Shown here: piece by piece, positions 54,590-64,000 of the stretch
Position numbering within the stretch: position 1 is the first letter of the stretch
Layout of the letters: each line of letters starts with the position of its first letter
Source: Sulfuritalea sp.
GTDB lineage: Bacteria; Pseudomonadota; Gammaproteobacteria; Burkholderiales; Rhodocyclaceae
DNA: 64,000 bases
Assembly (NCBI GenBank): GCA_016716965.1
Contig: JADJUP010000050.1
Location: 62,001-126,000 of the forward strand
Reading direction: 5' to 3'
Translations under genes and position numbers: made by a program
Notes under the pieces: generated by a model
Databases searched by the model: none
What the model was told of the DNA's origin: nothing
What the model saw: the letters and a program-made list of their open reading frames with translations, nothing else

Positions 54590-56461
54590 GTGTATGGGCG
54601 CAGTCCGGGGCGCGGCGAATTCATTTCCCGTGTCGATGGGGAGGGGCAGCGCCTCGCCGCCCTGACGGACAAGGAAATCCGCGAGTGCATTCCCGAACTG
54701 CGGCGCCGCCTTTACAGCGAGGGCCTGGACGAACCGCTGGTGGCGCGCAGCTTCGCCATCATCCGCGAGATATCCGGGCGCCGTCTCGGGATGCGGCCCT
54801 TCGACGTGCAGCTTTTGGGCGGCCGCGTCATGCTCGAGGGCAGGATCGCCGAAATGGAAACGGGCGAGGGCAAGACCCTGACGGCGACCCTGCCGGCCTG
54901 CACCGCGGCGCTTGCGGGGATACCGGTCCATATCGTGACCGTCAATGACTTCCTGGTGATGCGCGACGCGGCGTGGATGACGCCGATCTACAAATTCTTT
55001 GGCCTCACCGTCGGCACCATCACCGAGGGCATGACGCCCGAGGCGCGGCGCGCGGCCTATGCCTGTGACATCACTTACGGCACCAACAAGCAGATGGTGT
55101 TCGATTACCTCAAGGATCGCCTGATGCTGGGGCGTGACACCGGGCACATGCAGCTCCAGCTCGAAGCCCTGCACGCCGAGCACTCGCACGCCAGCCGCCT
55201 GCTGCTTCGCGGCCTGTGCTTCGTCATCGTGGATGAGGCGGACAGCGTGCTGGTGGATGAGGCGCGCACACCGCTGATCATTTCCAACATCGGCGATACG
55301 AGCCAGGAGGAACAGGTCTATGCCGAAGCCGTGACCATGGCGCGGCAGATGGACACCGGTTCGGATTTCTCGATCCGGCCGCGCGAGCATGACGTCGAAC
55401 TCACCGAGCGCGGGCGGCGGCGCGCAACCGAACTGGCGGAGCCCTACGGCGGCCTCTGGATGGGGCCGCGGCGGCGCGAGGAACTGATCCGTCGCGCGTT
55501 GGCCGCGCTGTACCTCTACCAGCGCGACAAGCAGTACCTGGTGCGCAACGGCAAGATCCAGATCGTGGATGAATACACCGGCCGGGTGATGGCGGACCGC
55601 TCGTGGGAGCGCGGGCTGCACCAGATGATCGAAGCCAAGGAGGGCTGCGCGATTACCGGCCAGCAGGAGACACTGGCGCGCATCAGTTACCAGCGGTTCT
55701 TCCGCCGCTACCTGCGTGTCGCCGGGATGACCGGTACCGTCAGGGAGGTTGCCGGCGAACTCTGGTCGGTTTACCGCCTGCCGGTGGTCACGATACCGAC
55801 CAATCGCCCGATACAGCGCCGGAGCTTGCCCGACGAGGTGTACCTCACCGCCGAGGAGAAGTGGGCGACCGTGGTGGATCGCTTGCGCCGGTTGCAGAAC
55901 GAGGGGCGCGCCGTCCTGGTCGGCACGCGATCGGTCGCCGCATCCGAGCATTTGAGCGCGCTGCTGTCGCTTGCCGGACTGGCTCACCAGGTACTCAACG
56001 CCCGGCAGGATCAGGAGGAGGCCGAGGTGATCGCCCGCGCCGGCGAGCGCGGGCGCATCACGGTCGCCACCAACATGGCGGGCCGCGGCACCGACATCCG
56101 GCTGGCTCCCGGCGTCGCCGAACTCGGCGGCCTTCATGTCCTGGCGACCGAACGCCACGACTCCCGGCGCATCGACCGGCAGTTGTTCGGGCGCTGCGGA
56201 CGGCAGGGCGACCCCGGAAGTTTCCAGGTCGTCATGTCGCTCGACGACGAAATCTTCCACGACGTGTTCAAGCCGCATGCCGAAAGGCTGCGCCGGCTGT
56301 TTCCGCGCGTCGGCGAGCCACTGCCCGGATGGCTCGGCAAGTTGCTGGTGAATCTCGCGCAGGGCATCGCCGAGCGCCACCACGGGCGCGTGCGGCGCGA
56401 ATTGCTCAGCGTCGACGACCAGTTGAGCGACCTGCTGGCCTTCACCGGGCGCAGCGAATAG
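54590..56461 (+). CDS. Short SecA-like ATPase (accessory SecA, truncated architecture)
   Basis: 623 residues from GTG 54590; coding likely begins up to 130 bases earlier, so the start is uncertain. Motor motifs are intact: Walker A E-T-G-E-G-K-T (90-96), Walker B V-D-E-A-D (214-218) with L-V-D-E-A-R-T-P-L-I-I (221-231), the second half with V-A-G-M-T-G-T (377-383), T-N-M-A-G-R-G-T-D-I (494-503) and G-R-C-G-R-Q-G-D-P-G-S (534-544). Compared with E. coli SecA (901 residues), the preprotein-binding region between the D-E-A-R-T and I-V-D-E-Y-T-G-R motifs is about 75 residues shorter. The protein stops soon after the start of the scaffold helix, so the wing domain and zinc tail are missing. It is last in the export gene set. 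A role as engine for the giant protein, in place of an ABC transporter, is inference. Confidence 0.85.
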   Translation: MYGRSPGRGEFISRVDGEGQRLAALTDKEIRECIPELRRRLYSEGLDEPLVARSFAIIREISGRRLGMRPFDVQLLGGRVMLEGRIAEMETGEGKTLTATLPACTAALAGIPVHIVTVNDFLVMRDAAWMTPIYKFFGLTVGTITEGMTPEARRAAYACDITYGTNKQMVFDYLKDRLMLGRDTGHMQLQLEALHAEHSHASRLLLRGLCFVIVDEADSVLVDEARTPLIISNIGDTSQEEQVYAEAVTMARQMDTGSDFSIRPREHDVELTERGRRRATELAEPYGGLWMGPRRREELIRRALAALYLYQRDKQYLVRNGKIQIVDEYTGRVMADRSWERGLHQMIEAKEGCAITGQQETLARISYQRFFRRYLRVAGMTGTVREVAGELWSVYRLPVVTIPTNRPIQRRSLPDEVYLTAEEKWATVVDRLRRLQNEGRAVLVGTRSVAASEHLSALLSLAGLAHQVLNARQDQEEAEVIARAGERGRITVATNMAGRGTDIRLAPGVAELGGLHVLATERHDSRRIDRQLFGRCGRQGDPGSFQVVMSLDDEIFHDVFKPHAERLRRLFPRVGEPLPGWLGKLLVNLAQGIAERHHGRVRRELLSVDDQLSDLLAFTGRSE

Positions 56462-56507
56462 CGCCCACTCCTTCCGGGTCCGCGAAAAGTCGGCGCTGGC
56501 GGCACGG

Positions 56508-56513
56508 TAGAAT
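56508..56513 (+). promoter_or_regulatory. Possible -10 box of the tRNA-Leu promoter
   Basis: TAGAAT at 56508-56513 is followed by a GC-rich stretch (TGCCTCGC), as often seen at stable-RNA promoters. No good -35 is visible. The gap to the tRNA 5' end is about 40 bases. Confidence 0.35.
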
Positions 56514-56553
56514 TGCCTCGCATCCCGACCCGGACCCCACGATGAAACCCACT

Positions 56554-56638
56554 GCCCGGATGGTGAAATTGGTAGACACAAGGGACTTAAAATCCCTCGC
56601 CGCAAGGCGTACCGGTTCGATTCCGGTTCCGGGCACCA
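56554..56638 (+). tRNA. tRNA-Leu (anticodon UAA), CCA encoded
   Basis: 85 bases including the encoded CCA. The acceptor stem GCCCGGA/TCCGGGC pairs perfectly with A as discriminator. The anticodon stem AGGGA/TCCCT encloses C-T-TAA-A-A, so the anticodon is TAA (UAA). The long variable arm CGCCGCAAGGCG and the T arm CCGGTTCGATTCCGG are class II features of tRNA-Leu. It lies after the secA-like gene and ends one base before the DUF1178 start codon. Confidence 0.95.
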
Positions 56639-56639
56639 C

Positions 56640-57068
56640 ATGATAATCATCGACCTTCTCTGCGATCAGGGGCACCGCTTCGAAGGCTGGTTCGCTTCCG
56701 GCGAGGCGTTTCGCGACCAGAGCCAGCGTCATCTGGTGCTCTGCCCGCATTGCCAGACGTCGGGCGTCAGCCAGTTGCCTTCGGCGCCGCACTTGAAGCG
56801 CGGTACGACGGAACTCGCGCCGGCCGCGAAGCCGCAAGCCGTCGCCCCGGCGCCTGCGCTGGCGCGCCTGCACGAAGCGCTCGCGAGCATGGCGCGCGAG
56901 GCCGAGAACGTCGGCGAGCGGTTTCCCGAGGAGGCGCGGCGCATCCATTACGACGAGGCGCCGGCAAGAACCATCCGCGGTGTCGCCACTCTCGATGAAA
57001 CCCGCGACCTGCTCGACGAAGGCATCCTGGTCGTGCCGGCGCCCGTGCCGCCGGACGACGAACTGCAC
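56640..57068 (+). CDS. DUF1178 family protein (3' end uncertain, no stop in frame)
   Basis: Starts at ATG 56640, one base after the tRNA CCA. M-I-I-I-D-L-L-C-D-Q-G-H-R-F-E-G-W-F-A-S is the typical DUF1178 opening. Cys8 and the pair C35-x-x-C38 could bind zinc, and the ending P-P-D-D-E-L-H (near residue 143) matches where the family normally stops. Here no stop follows: the frame runs on to 59102, antisense to mutS. A TGA at 57073-57075 sits in the +1 frame, so a one-base indel near 57069 would restore a normal end. I give 57068 as the end of recognisable homology. The function of the family is unknown. With the start so close to the tRNA, there is no room for a Shine-Dalgarno site. Confidence 0.75.
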
Positions 57069-57095
57069 TGCCTGAGGCGCGGCGATGCGCCTGCC

Positions 57096-59688
<2,593 letters not shown>

Positions 59689-59694
59689 CGGACC

Positions 59695-60501
59695 TCAGGC
59701 CTGAAGCTTCGCGGTCCGGTGCGGCGCGATGAGCTGCAGCAGTTGCGCGAAGATCTTCGGATTGCCGCCGACGATGTTGCCGGTCTGCATGTAGGCGGAT
59801 TCACCCGCGAGGTCGCTGACGAGGCCGCCGGCCTCGGTGATCAGCAGGCTGCCGGCCGCCATGTCCCAGGGGGAGAGGCCGAGTTCCCAGAAGCCGTCCA
59901 TGCGCCCGCAGGCGACCCAGGCCAGGTCGAGCGCGGCGGCGCCCGGGCGGCGCATGCCCGCGGTGCGCTGCGCGACGTCGCGGAATATCGCCAGGTAGGC
60001 ATCGATGTGGTCGAACATGCGATACGGGAAGCCGGTGCCGATCAGCGCTTCGTCGAGCTTGGTGCGCTTGGCGACGCGGATGCGCTTTTCGTTGAGGTAG
60101 GCGCCGCCGCCCTTGCTGGCGGTGAAGATCTCGTTGCGGTTGGGGTCGTACACCACGGCCTGGGTGATGACGCCCTTGTGCGCCAGTCCGATCGAAATGG
60201 CATACTGCGGCAGGCCGTGGATGAAGTTGGTGGTGCCGTCGAGCGGGTCGATGATCCACTGGTATTCCGAGTCGGCGCGGGTGCCGGCCAGGCCGGACTC
60301 CTCTGCTAGAATTCCGTGGGTGGGATAAGCCTCGCGCAGCACTTCGAGAATCGCCGCTTCCGCGGCACGGTCCACCTCGGTTACATAATCACTCTGTTGC
60401 TTGACATCGACCCGCAGCTTGTCGACGTCCATGCTGGCGCGGTTGATGATCGTGCCGGCGCGACGCGCGGCCTTGACGGCGATGTTCAGCGTGGGATGCA
60501 T
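59695..60501 (-). CDS. suhB: Inositol-1-monophosphatase SuhB
   Basis: 268 residues from ATG 60501 (M-H-P-T-L-N-I-A-V-K-A-A-R), the usual start and length of SuhB; a longer frame to 60567 adds only unlikely residues. The metal motif E-E-S-G (G-I-L-A-E-E-S-G), the D-P-L-D-G-T-T-N-F core (with I-I-D before it) and W-D-M-A-A-G near the C-terminus are present. The enzyme hydrolyses inositol 1-phosphate, and in bacteria SuhB also acts with RNA polymerase in rRNA transcription antitermination. It lies divergent from trmJ, with mutS immediately downstream. Confidence 0.93.
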   Translation of the reverse strand: MHPTLNIAVKAARRAGTIINRASMDVDKLRVDVKQQSDYVTEVDRAAEAAILEVLREAYPTHGILAEESGLAGTRADSEYQWIIDPLDGTTNFIHGLPQYAISIGLAHKGVITQAVVYDPNRNEIFTASKGGGAYLNEKRIRVAKRTKLDEALIGTGFPYRMFDHIDAYLAIFRDVAQRTAGMRRPGAAALDLAWVACGRMDGFWELGLSPWDMAAGSLLITEAGGLVSDLAGESAYMQTGNIVGGNPKIFAQLLQLIAPHRTAKLQA

Positions 60502-60632
60502 GGGTGTATTGGGCGGGGCAGGCCGGGTGGCGCAGGAAGTCCGCAATTCTATCGCACCGGCGGACACCCGCCAGCGCAGCGGTGTTGCGGACGCGCAAAG
60601 TACCGCCTCCAGCGCAGATCCGAGGACATGAC
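60502..60632. promoter_or_regulatory. Divergent promoter region between suhB and trmJ
   Basis: 131 bases between the start codons. On the minus strand a TAGAAT (plus coordinates 60545-60550) could be a -10 for suhB, with a weak CTGGCG 17 bases before it. The trmJ side has GAGGA (60622-60626) as ribosome site. No other element is evident. Confidence 0.35.
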
Positions 60633-61427
60633 ATGAACGCCACGCCGCAAGCCGCTCCCGCCGTCCTCGATCGCATCCGCGTCGTGCTTTCCCATCCGAG
60701 CCATCCGGGCAACATCGGCGCCGCCGCCCGGGCCATGAAAACCATGGGCCTGTCGCGCCTGGTGCTGGTCAATCCGAAAGCCTTTCCAGATTCCCAGGCT
60801 GATGCCATGGCGGCCGGTGCCACAGACCTTTTGGTGGCGGCCGAGGTGGTGGCTTCGCTTGCCGAGGCCTTGCGCGGCACCACGCTGGCCATGGCGATGA
60901 CCGCCCGCCGGCGCGAACTCGCGGTGCCGGCGCTGTGGGCGCGCGACGGCGCGGCGGAGTTGGTGGCCATGGCGGCCAGCGGCGAGGTTGCGCTGGTATT
61001 CGGCAACGAAACCTCGGGGCTGTCCAACGACGAACTGGCAATGTGCCGGCGCTGGGCGATGATTCCCGTGAACGCCGAATTCAGTTCGCTGAACCTTGCG
61101 GCGGCGGTGCAGGTGATGTGCTATGAGTTGCGCCTTGCCGCGATCGATCCCGGATTGCCGCCCGCGATTTCCGGCGCCGGGACGCTGGCCAGCCACGACG
61201 AAGTCGAAGGCCTGATCGCGCACATCGAACGCGCGGCGATCGCCAGCGAGTTTCTTGATCCGGCCAGCCCGAAGCGCCTGATCCAGCGCCTGCGGCGCAT
61301 GTTCTCCCGCGCCGGTCCCGAGAAGGAGGAAGTCGCCATCCTGCGCGGCCTGTTCGCGGCGCTCGAGGCCGGTCCGCGGATGCCGGGCGGCAAATTGCAT
61401 GGCATGCCCCGCACGTCCGATGACTGA
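60633..61427 (+). CDS. trmJ: tRNA (cytidine/uridine-2'-O-)-methyltransferase TrmJ, SPOUT/TrmH family
   Basis: 264 residues from ATG 60633, preceded by GAGGA with a six-base spacing; a longer frame to 60504 lacks a ribosome site. The SPOUT fold motifs are clear: P-G-N-I-G-A-A-A-R-A-M-K-T-M-G-L near the start, L-V-F-G-N-E-T-S-G-L-S-N-D-E (motif 2), and I-P-V-N-A-E-F-S-S-L-N-L-A-A-A-V-Q (motif 3). This enzyme methylates the 2'-hydroxyl of nucleotide 32 in the tRNA anticodon loop using S-adenosylmethionine. It is the first gene of the plus-strand series trmJ, cysE, iscR, desulfurase. Confidence 0.9.
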   Translation: MNATPQAAPAVLDRIRVVLSHPSHPGNIGAAARAMKTMGLSRLVLVNPKAFPDSQADAMAAGATDLLVAAEVVASLAEALRGTTLAMAMTARRRELAVPALWARDGAAELVAMAASGEVALVFGNETSGLSNDELAMCRRWAMIPVNAEFSSLNLAAAVQVMCYELRLAAIDPGLPPAISGAGTLASHDEVEGLIAHIERAAIASEFLDPASPKRLIQRLRRMFSRAGPEKEEVAILRGLFAALEAGPRMPGGKLHGMPRTSDD

Positions 61428-61465
61428 ACGCTGAAAGCTGGCGGCGTGGCGACGCCAAGCGCCGG

Positions 61466-61471
61466 TATACT
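61466..61471 (+). promoter_or_regulatory. Possible -10 box for cysE
   Basis: TATACT lies at 61466-61471, with 33 bases between it and the cysE ATG at 61505. A small hairpin GGCGT-GGCG-ACGCC lies just upstream. No clear -35 is visible, so support is weak. Confidence 0.3.
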
Positions 61472-61504
61472 TGGCCCTCCATTCCCTGTCAGCGGTCCCC
61501 TGTC

Positions 61505-62257
61505 ATGTTCTCCCGCCTGCGCGAAGATATCTCCTGCGTTTTCGAACGCGATCCCGCCGCCCGTTCCACCTGGGAGGTGGTGACCTGCTATCCGGGATTC
61601 CACGCGCTGACCCTGCATCGCCTCTCGCACTGGCTGTGGAGCGCACGCTTGCGCTGGATGGCACGCGCGCTTTCGCATTTCACGCGCTGGATCACCGGCA
61701 TCGAAATCCATCCCGGCGCCACCATCGGGCGACGGGTATTCATTGACCACGGCATGGGCGTGGTCATCGGCGAGACGGCCGTGATTGAGGACGAATGCAC
61801 GCTGTATCACGGGGTAACCCTAGGTGGTACTTCCTGGAGCAAGGGCAAGCGCCATCCGACCCTGCAGCGTGGAGTGGTAATCGGCGCCGGTGCCAAGATC
61901 CTCGGCCCCATTACGCTCGGTGTGGGCGCCAAGGTCGGGTCCAATGCCGTGGTGGTGCGCGACGTTCCCCCGGGCGGCACGGCGGTGGGCATTCCGGCAC
62001 GCATCATCGAAGACCGTAGCGAGATCGATCGCGAGGTCAAGGCCGGCCAGATGGGCTTTTCCGCCTATGCGGTCACACGTGCACAGGACGATCCATTGGC
62101 CCAGGCGATACACGGACTGCTCGATCATGCGGTCGAAACCGACCGCCGTATCGAGGCCTTGCTGAAAACCATGGAGCGCTGCGGGGTAACGCTCGAAGAC
62201 GATGTCGCCACCGCAGACAAGTTCGACCCAAACTATCTGTCGAAGATAGTTGACTAA
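61505..62257 (+). CDS. cysE: Serine O-acetyltransferase, short form
   Basis: 250 residues. The left-handed beta-helix hexapeptide repeats (G-A-T-I-G-R, V-V-I-G-E-T, V-V-I-G-A-G, I-T-L-G-V-G) are clear. Catalytic residues are at D81-H82 (F-I-D-H-G-M-G) and H117 (K-R-H-P). The N-terminal region is shorter than in E. coli CysE, as in the short or EpsC-like enzymes. It acetylates serine to O-acetylserine, the precursor of cysteine. The gene lies upstream of iscR and a cysteine desulfurase, linking cysteine supply with iron-sulfur cluster assembly. Its last codons overlap the predicted IscR site and the iscR promoter. Confidence 0.95.
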   Translation: MFSRLREDISCVFERDPAARSTWEVVTCYPGFHALTLHRLSHWLWSARLRWMARALSHFTRWITGIEIHPGATIGRRVFIDHGMGVVIGETAVIEDECTLYHGVTLGGTSWSKGKRHPTLQRGVVIGAGAKILGPITLGVGAKVGSNAVVVRDVPPGGTAVGIPARIIEDRSEIDREVKAGQMGFSAYAVTRAQDDPLAQAIHGLLDHAVETDRRIEALLKTMERCGVTLEDDVATADKFDPNYLSKIVD

Positions 62258-62270
62258 AACTGTCGGGATA
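62246..62270 (+). promoter_or_regulatory. IscR type 1-like binding site overlapping the end of cysE
   Basis: The 25 bases from 62246 match the type 1 IscR consensus (ATASYYGACTRWWWYAGTCRRSTAT) at 21 positions as I align it. They include GACT and GTC half-sites, the A-rich centre and the GGG at 62265-62267. IscR represses its own operon through such sites, and this one overlaps the cysE stop codon and the promoter below. Confidence 0.75.
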
Positions 62271-62279
62271 CCATATAGT
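62250..62279 (+). promoter_or_regulatory. Promoter of iscR (sigma-70 type)
   Basis: TTGACT (62250-62255) and TATAGT (62274-62279) are separated by 18 bases, giving a likely start near 62286. The -35 is inside the IscR site, which fits autorepression. Confidence 0.7.
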
Positions 62280-62283
62280 CGAT

Positions 62284-62328
62284 GGAAACGCTCAGGTATT
62301 AAATCCGAAGCGTTTCCCGAGTGTTTTT
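62284..62328 (+). terminator. Hairpin with T-run in the iscR leader (possible attenuator or terminator of cysE)
   Basis: GGAAACGCT (62284-62292) pairs perfectly with AGCGTTTCC (62309-62317), with a 16-base loop, and a TTTTT run follows at 62324-62328, six bases after the stem. It lies right after the predicted iscR start, so it could end cysE transcripts, attenuate iscR, or shape the iscR mRNA 5' end. The gap between stem and T-run is longer than in typical terminators. Confidence 0.45.
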
Positions 62329-62346
62329 CCCCGACGGAGAATTCCC

Positions 62347-62838
62347 ATGAGACTGACGACCAAAGGACGTTTTGCGGTAACCGCAATGATTGACCTTGCC
62401 CTGCGCCAGCACGCCGGCCCGGTGACCCTGGCCGGCATCAGCGAGCGGCAGAAGATTTCCCTTTCCTATCTGGAACAGTTGTTCGGCAAGTTGCGCCGCC
62501 GGCAATTGGTGTCCAGCGTGCGCGGCCCGGGTGGTGGCTATTGCCTGGCCAAGCCGCTCGAGGGCGTTTCCGTGGCCGAGATCATCCACGCCGTGGATGA
62601 AACCCTCGATGCGACCAACTGCGGCGGCAAGGGCAACTGTGCCGAGGACCAGCGGCCCTGCATGACCCACGAACTGTGGACCAGCCTCAACGAAAAGATG
62701 TTCGAGTACCTGAGTTCGGTCACCCTCGCTGAACTCGTGGCGCAGCAACGCGAGCGCACCGGTGCCAGCGCCGTGCTGCACGACGAGCGTCCTTTGCGCC
62801 GCGCGCGCCGTCCGGCCGAGGAACTGGCTGCCGCCTGA
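62347..62838 (+). CDS. iscR: Iron-sulfur cluster assembly transcription factor IscR (Rrf2 family)
   Basis: 163 residues with a ribosome site GGAGA (62336-62340), six bases from the ATG. The winged helix starts M-R-L-T-T-K-G-R-F-A-V. The recognition region and wing carry S-L-S-Y-L-E-Q-L-F and S-V-R-G-P-G-G-G-Y. The cluster-binding Cys at 92, 98 and 105 with H108 follow the E. coli C92/C98/C104/H107 pattern, with one extra residue before the third Cys. Holo-IscR represses isc genes when clusters are plentiful. The gene is followed by a cysteine desulfurase 8 bases later. The length fits the family. Confidence 0.95.
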   Translation: MRLTTKGRFAVTAMIDLALRQHAGPVTLAGISERQKISLSYLEQLFGKLRRRQLVSSVRGPGGGYCLAKPLEGVSVAEIIHAVDETLDATNCGGKGNCAEDQRPCMTHELWTSLNEKMFEYLSSVTLAELVAQQRERTGASAVLHDERPLRRARRPAEELAAA

Positions 62839-62846
62839 AGCCGTCC

Positions 62847-64000
62847 ATGTTCGCTCCCGTCTATTTCGATCACAACGCCACGACGCCGCTCGACGCGCGC
62901 GTGCTGGAAGGCATGCTGCCGTACCTCACGACGCAGCATGGCAACGCTTCCAGCCGCCACGAGTATGGCCGCGCGGCGCGGCGGGCGATCGACGAGGCGC
63001 GGCAGCGGGTGGCCCATGCGGTGGGAGCCCATCCGACCGAGGTGGTTTTCACCAGTGGCGGCACCGAGGCGAACAACCTGTTCATCAAGGGCGCGGCGGC
63101 CTGCCTGAGTCCGGGGCTGGTGGCGGTTTCCGCGATTGAACATCCCTGCGTGCGCGAGCCGGCAAAGGCTTTGCGACGTGTCGGGTGGCGGCTGCGCGAG
63201 CTTGCCGTCGATGCGGATTGCCGTGTCGCCAGCGCCGACTTTCATGAGGTGGTCAATGAGCGGCCGTCCCTGGTTTCGGTGATGCTGGCCAATAACGAAA
63301 CCGGCGTGGTCCAGGATGTGGTCGCGCTGGCTCAGGCAGCGGCTCCCGCGCGGGCTTGGTTCCATACCGACGCGGTGCAGGCCTTTGGTCGCCTCACATT
63401 GGATTTCCGCAAGCTCAACGCCGCCGGCGTGCATGCCCTGACGATCTCCGCCCACAAGCTGGGCGGTCCCAAGGGCGCGGGAGCCCTGGTGGTGGACAAG
63501 CGCGTGGAATTGCTGCCGCTGATCGCTGGCGGCGGCCATGAGCGCGGCCTGCGCTCGGGCACCGAGAATGTTCCCGCGATCGTCGGTTTCGGCCTTGCCG
63601 CGGAACTTGGGGTGGCCGATCTCGATGCCCGTACAAGGCATTTTGCAGCGCTGCGCGGCGAACTCGAGGCGGGCCTGTTGCAGCAGGGCGCGACGCTATT
63701 CGGAGCGGGAGCCGAACGCCTGCCGAACACCTGCTACTTCGCCGTCGCCGGCATCGATGGCGAAACGCTGGTGGGCCGGCTCGATCGCGCCGGTTTTGCG
63801 GTGGCGGCCGGGGCCGCCTGTTCCAGCGCCAATCCGGAACCTTCGCATGTGCTGCTGGCGATGGGCGTCCCGTCCTCGCTGGCGCGCGGCGCGGTGCGGG
63901 TGAGCCTGGGCGCGGACAACACTGTTGCGCAGGTGCGCGATTTTCTATCCGTACTAGATACTACAATCTTGCAACTCAAGGGCATGACCGCCCTGACAAG
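62847..64000 (+). CDS. Cysteine desulfurase (NifS/IscS type), 3' partial
   Basis: 384 residues are visible and the frame runs off the window. M-F-A-P-V-Y-F-D-H-N-A-T-T-P-L-D is the usual start. S-A-H-K-L-G-G-P-K-G gives the PLP lysine (K204), I-E-H-P (H99) and N-N-E-T-G are PLP-site residues, and the catalytic Cys is C325 in A-G-A-A-C-S-S-A-N-P. The enzyme takes sulfur from cysteine and passes it to scaffold proteins as a persulfide. The sequence lacks the canonical IscS opening, so it may be a NifS-like copy; I leave the symbol open. It lies 8 bases after iscR, so they likely share one mRNA. The end near 390 residues should lie just outside the window. Confidence 0.92.
   Translation, partial: MFAPVYFDHNATTPLDARVLEGMLPYLTTQHGNASSRHEYGRAARRAIDEARQRVAHAVGAHPTEVVFTSGGTEANNLFIKGAAACLSPGLVAVSAIEHPCVREPAKALRRVGWRLRELAVDADCRVASADFHEVVNERPSLVSVMLANNETGVVQDVVALAQAAAPARAWFHTDAVQAFGRLTLDFRKLNAAGVHALTISAHKLGGPKGAGALVVDKRVELLPLIAGGGHERGLRSGTENVPAIVGFGLAAELGVADLDARTRHFAALRGELEAGLLQQGATLFGAGAERLPNTCYFAVAGIDGETLVGRLDRAGFAVAAGAACSSANPEPSHVLLAMGVPSSLARGAVRVSLGADNTVAQVRDFLSVLDTTILQLKGMTALT

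Noticed and set aside
54419..56650. 743-codon minus-strand frame antisense to the SecA-like gene
   Set aside because: The plus strand has all SecA motor motifs, and the antisense frame has none and is rich in His/Arg as shadow frames are.

Overview
The window is GC-rich, gene-dense bacterial DNA. The right-hand end (tRNA-Leu, DUF1178, mutS and suhB on the minus strand, trmJ, cysE, iscR, cysteine desulfurase) is ordinary housekeeping DNA of a kind seen in Betaproteobacteria. I infer a Rhodocyclales-like betaproteobacterium. This rests on gene content and protein style, not on a search.

Positions 1-47674 are one enormous plus-strand gene. It is already open at the left edge and is broken once by an apparent one-base frameshift at 6839. 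About 15,890 codons are visible and the N-terminus lies outside the window. The protein is a mosaic. In order it has immunoglobulin-like repeats with long amphipathic beta-rich stretches (1-10.2 kb), RTX-like glycine/aspartate repeats (10.4-14.2 kb), and a Calx-beta-like part (14.3-15.1 kb). About 27 kb follows of a repeat of about 100 residues built around G-x-x-W and a LysM-like G-D-T-L-x-x-I-A motif (15.2-41.9 kb). A second RTX-like array (42.0-47.1 kb) carries an inserted five-copy FG-GAP/VCBS cassette, and the protein ends with a hydrophobic segment followed by arginines. I saw no cysteine in the translation. It looks like a giant cell-surface or secreted protein.

Directly downstream and co-oriented (47835-56461) are five genes that look like dedicated export machinery: a periplasmic adaptor (HlyD/MFP type) with a signal peptide, a TolC-type outer-membrane channel, a GAF-TM-HlyD fusion, a site-2-protease-type M50 metalloprotein fused to a HlyD-like domain, and a short SecA-like ATPase. 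There is no ABC transporter in the window. I propose that this is a SecA/M50/adaptor/TolC locus handling the giant protein. This is the candidate undescribed system; the link is by gene order only.

The housekeeping part holds tRNA-Leu(UAA) whose CCA end is one base from the DUF1178 start codon, a suhB-mutS minus-strand pair (mutS frameshifted), a divergent trmJ, a short-form cysE, and iscR with a cysteine desulfurase that runs off the right edge. A good IscR type 1-like site overlaps the end of cysE and the iscR promoter. Reading-frame defects in the giant gene, mutS and the 3' end of DUF1178, plus a run of nine G before the secA-like gene, suggest that some indels may be assembly errors.
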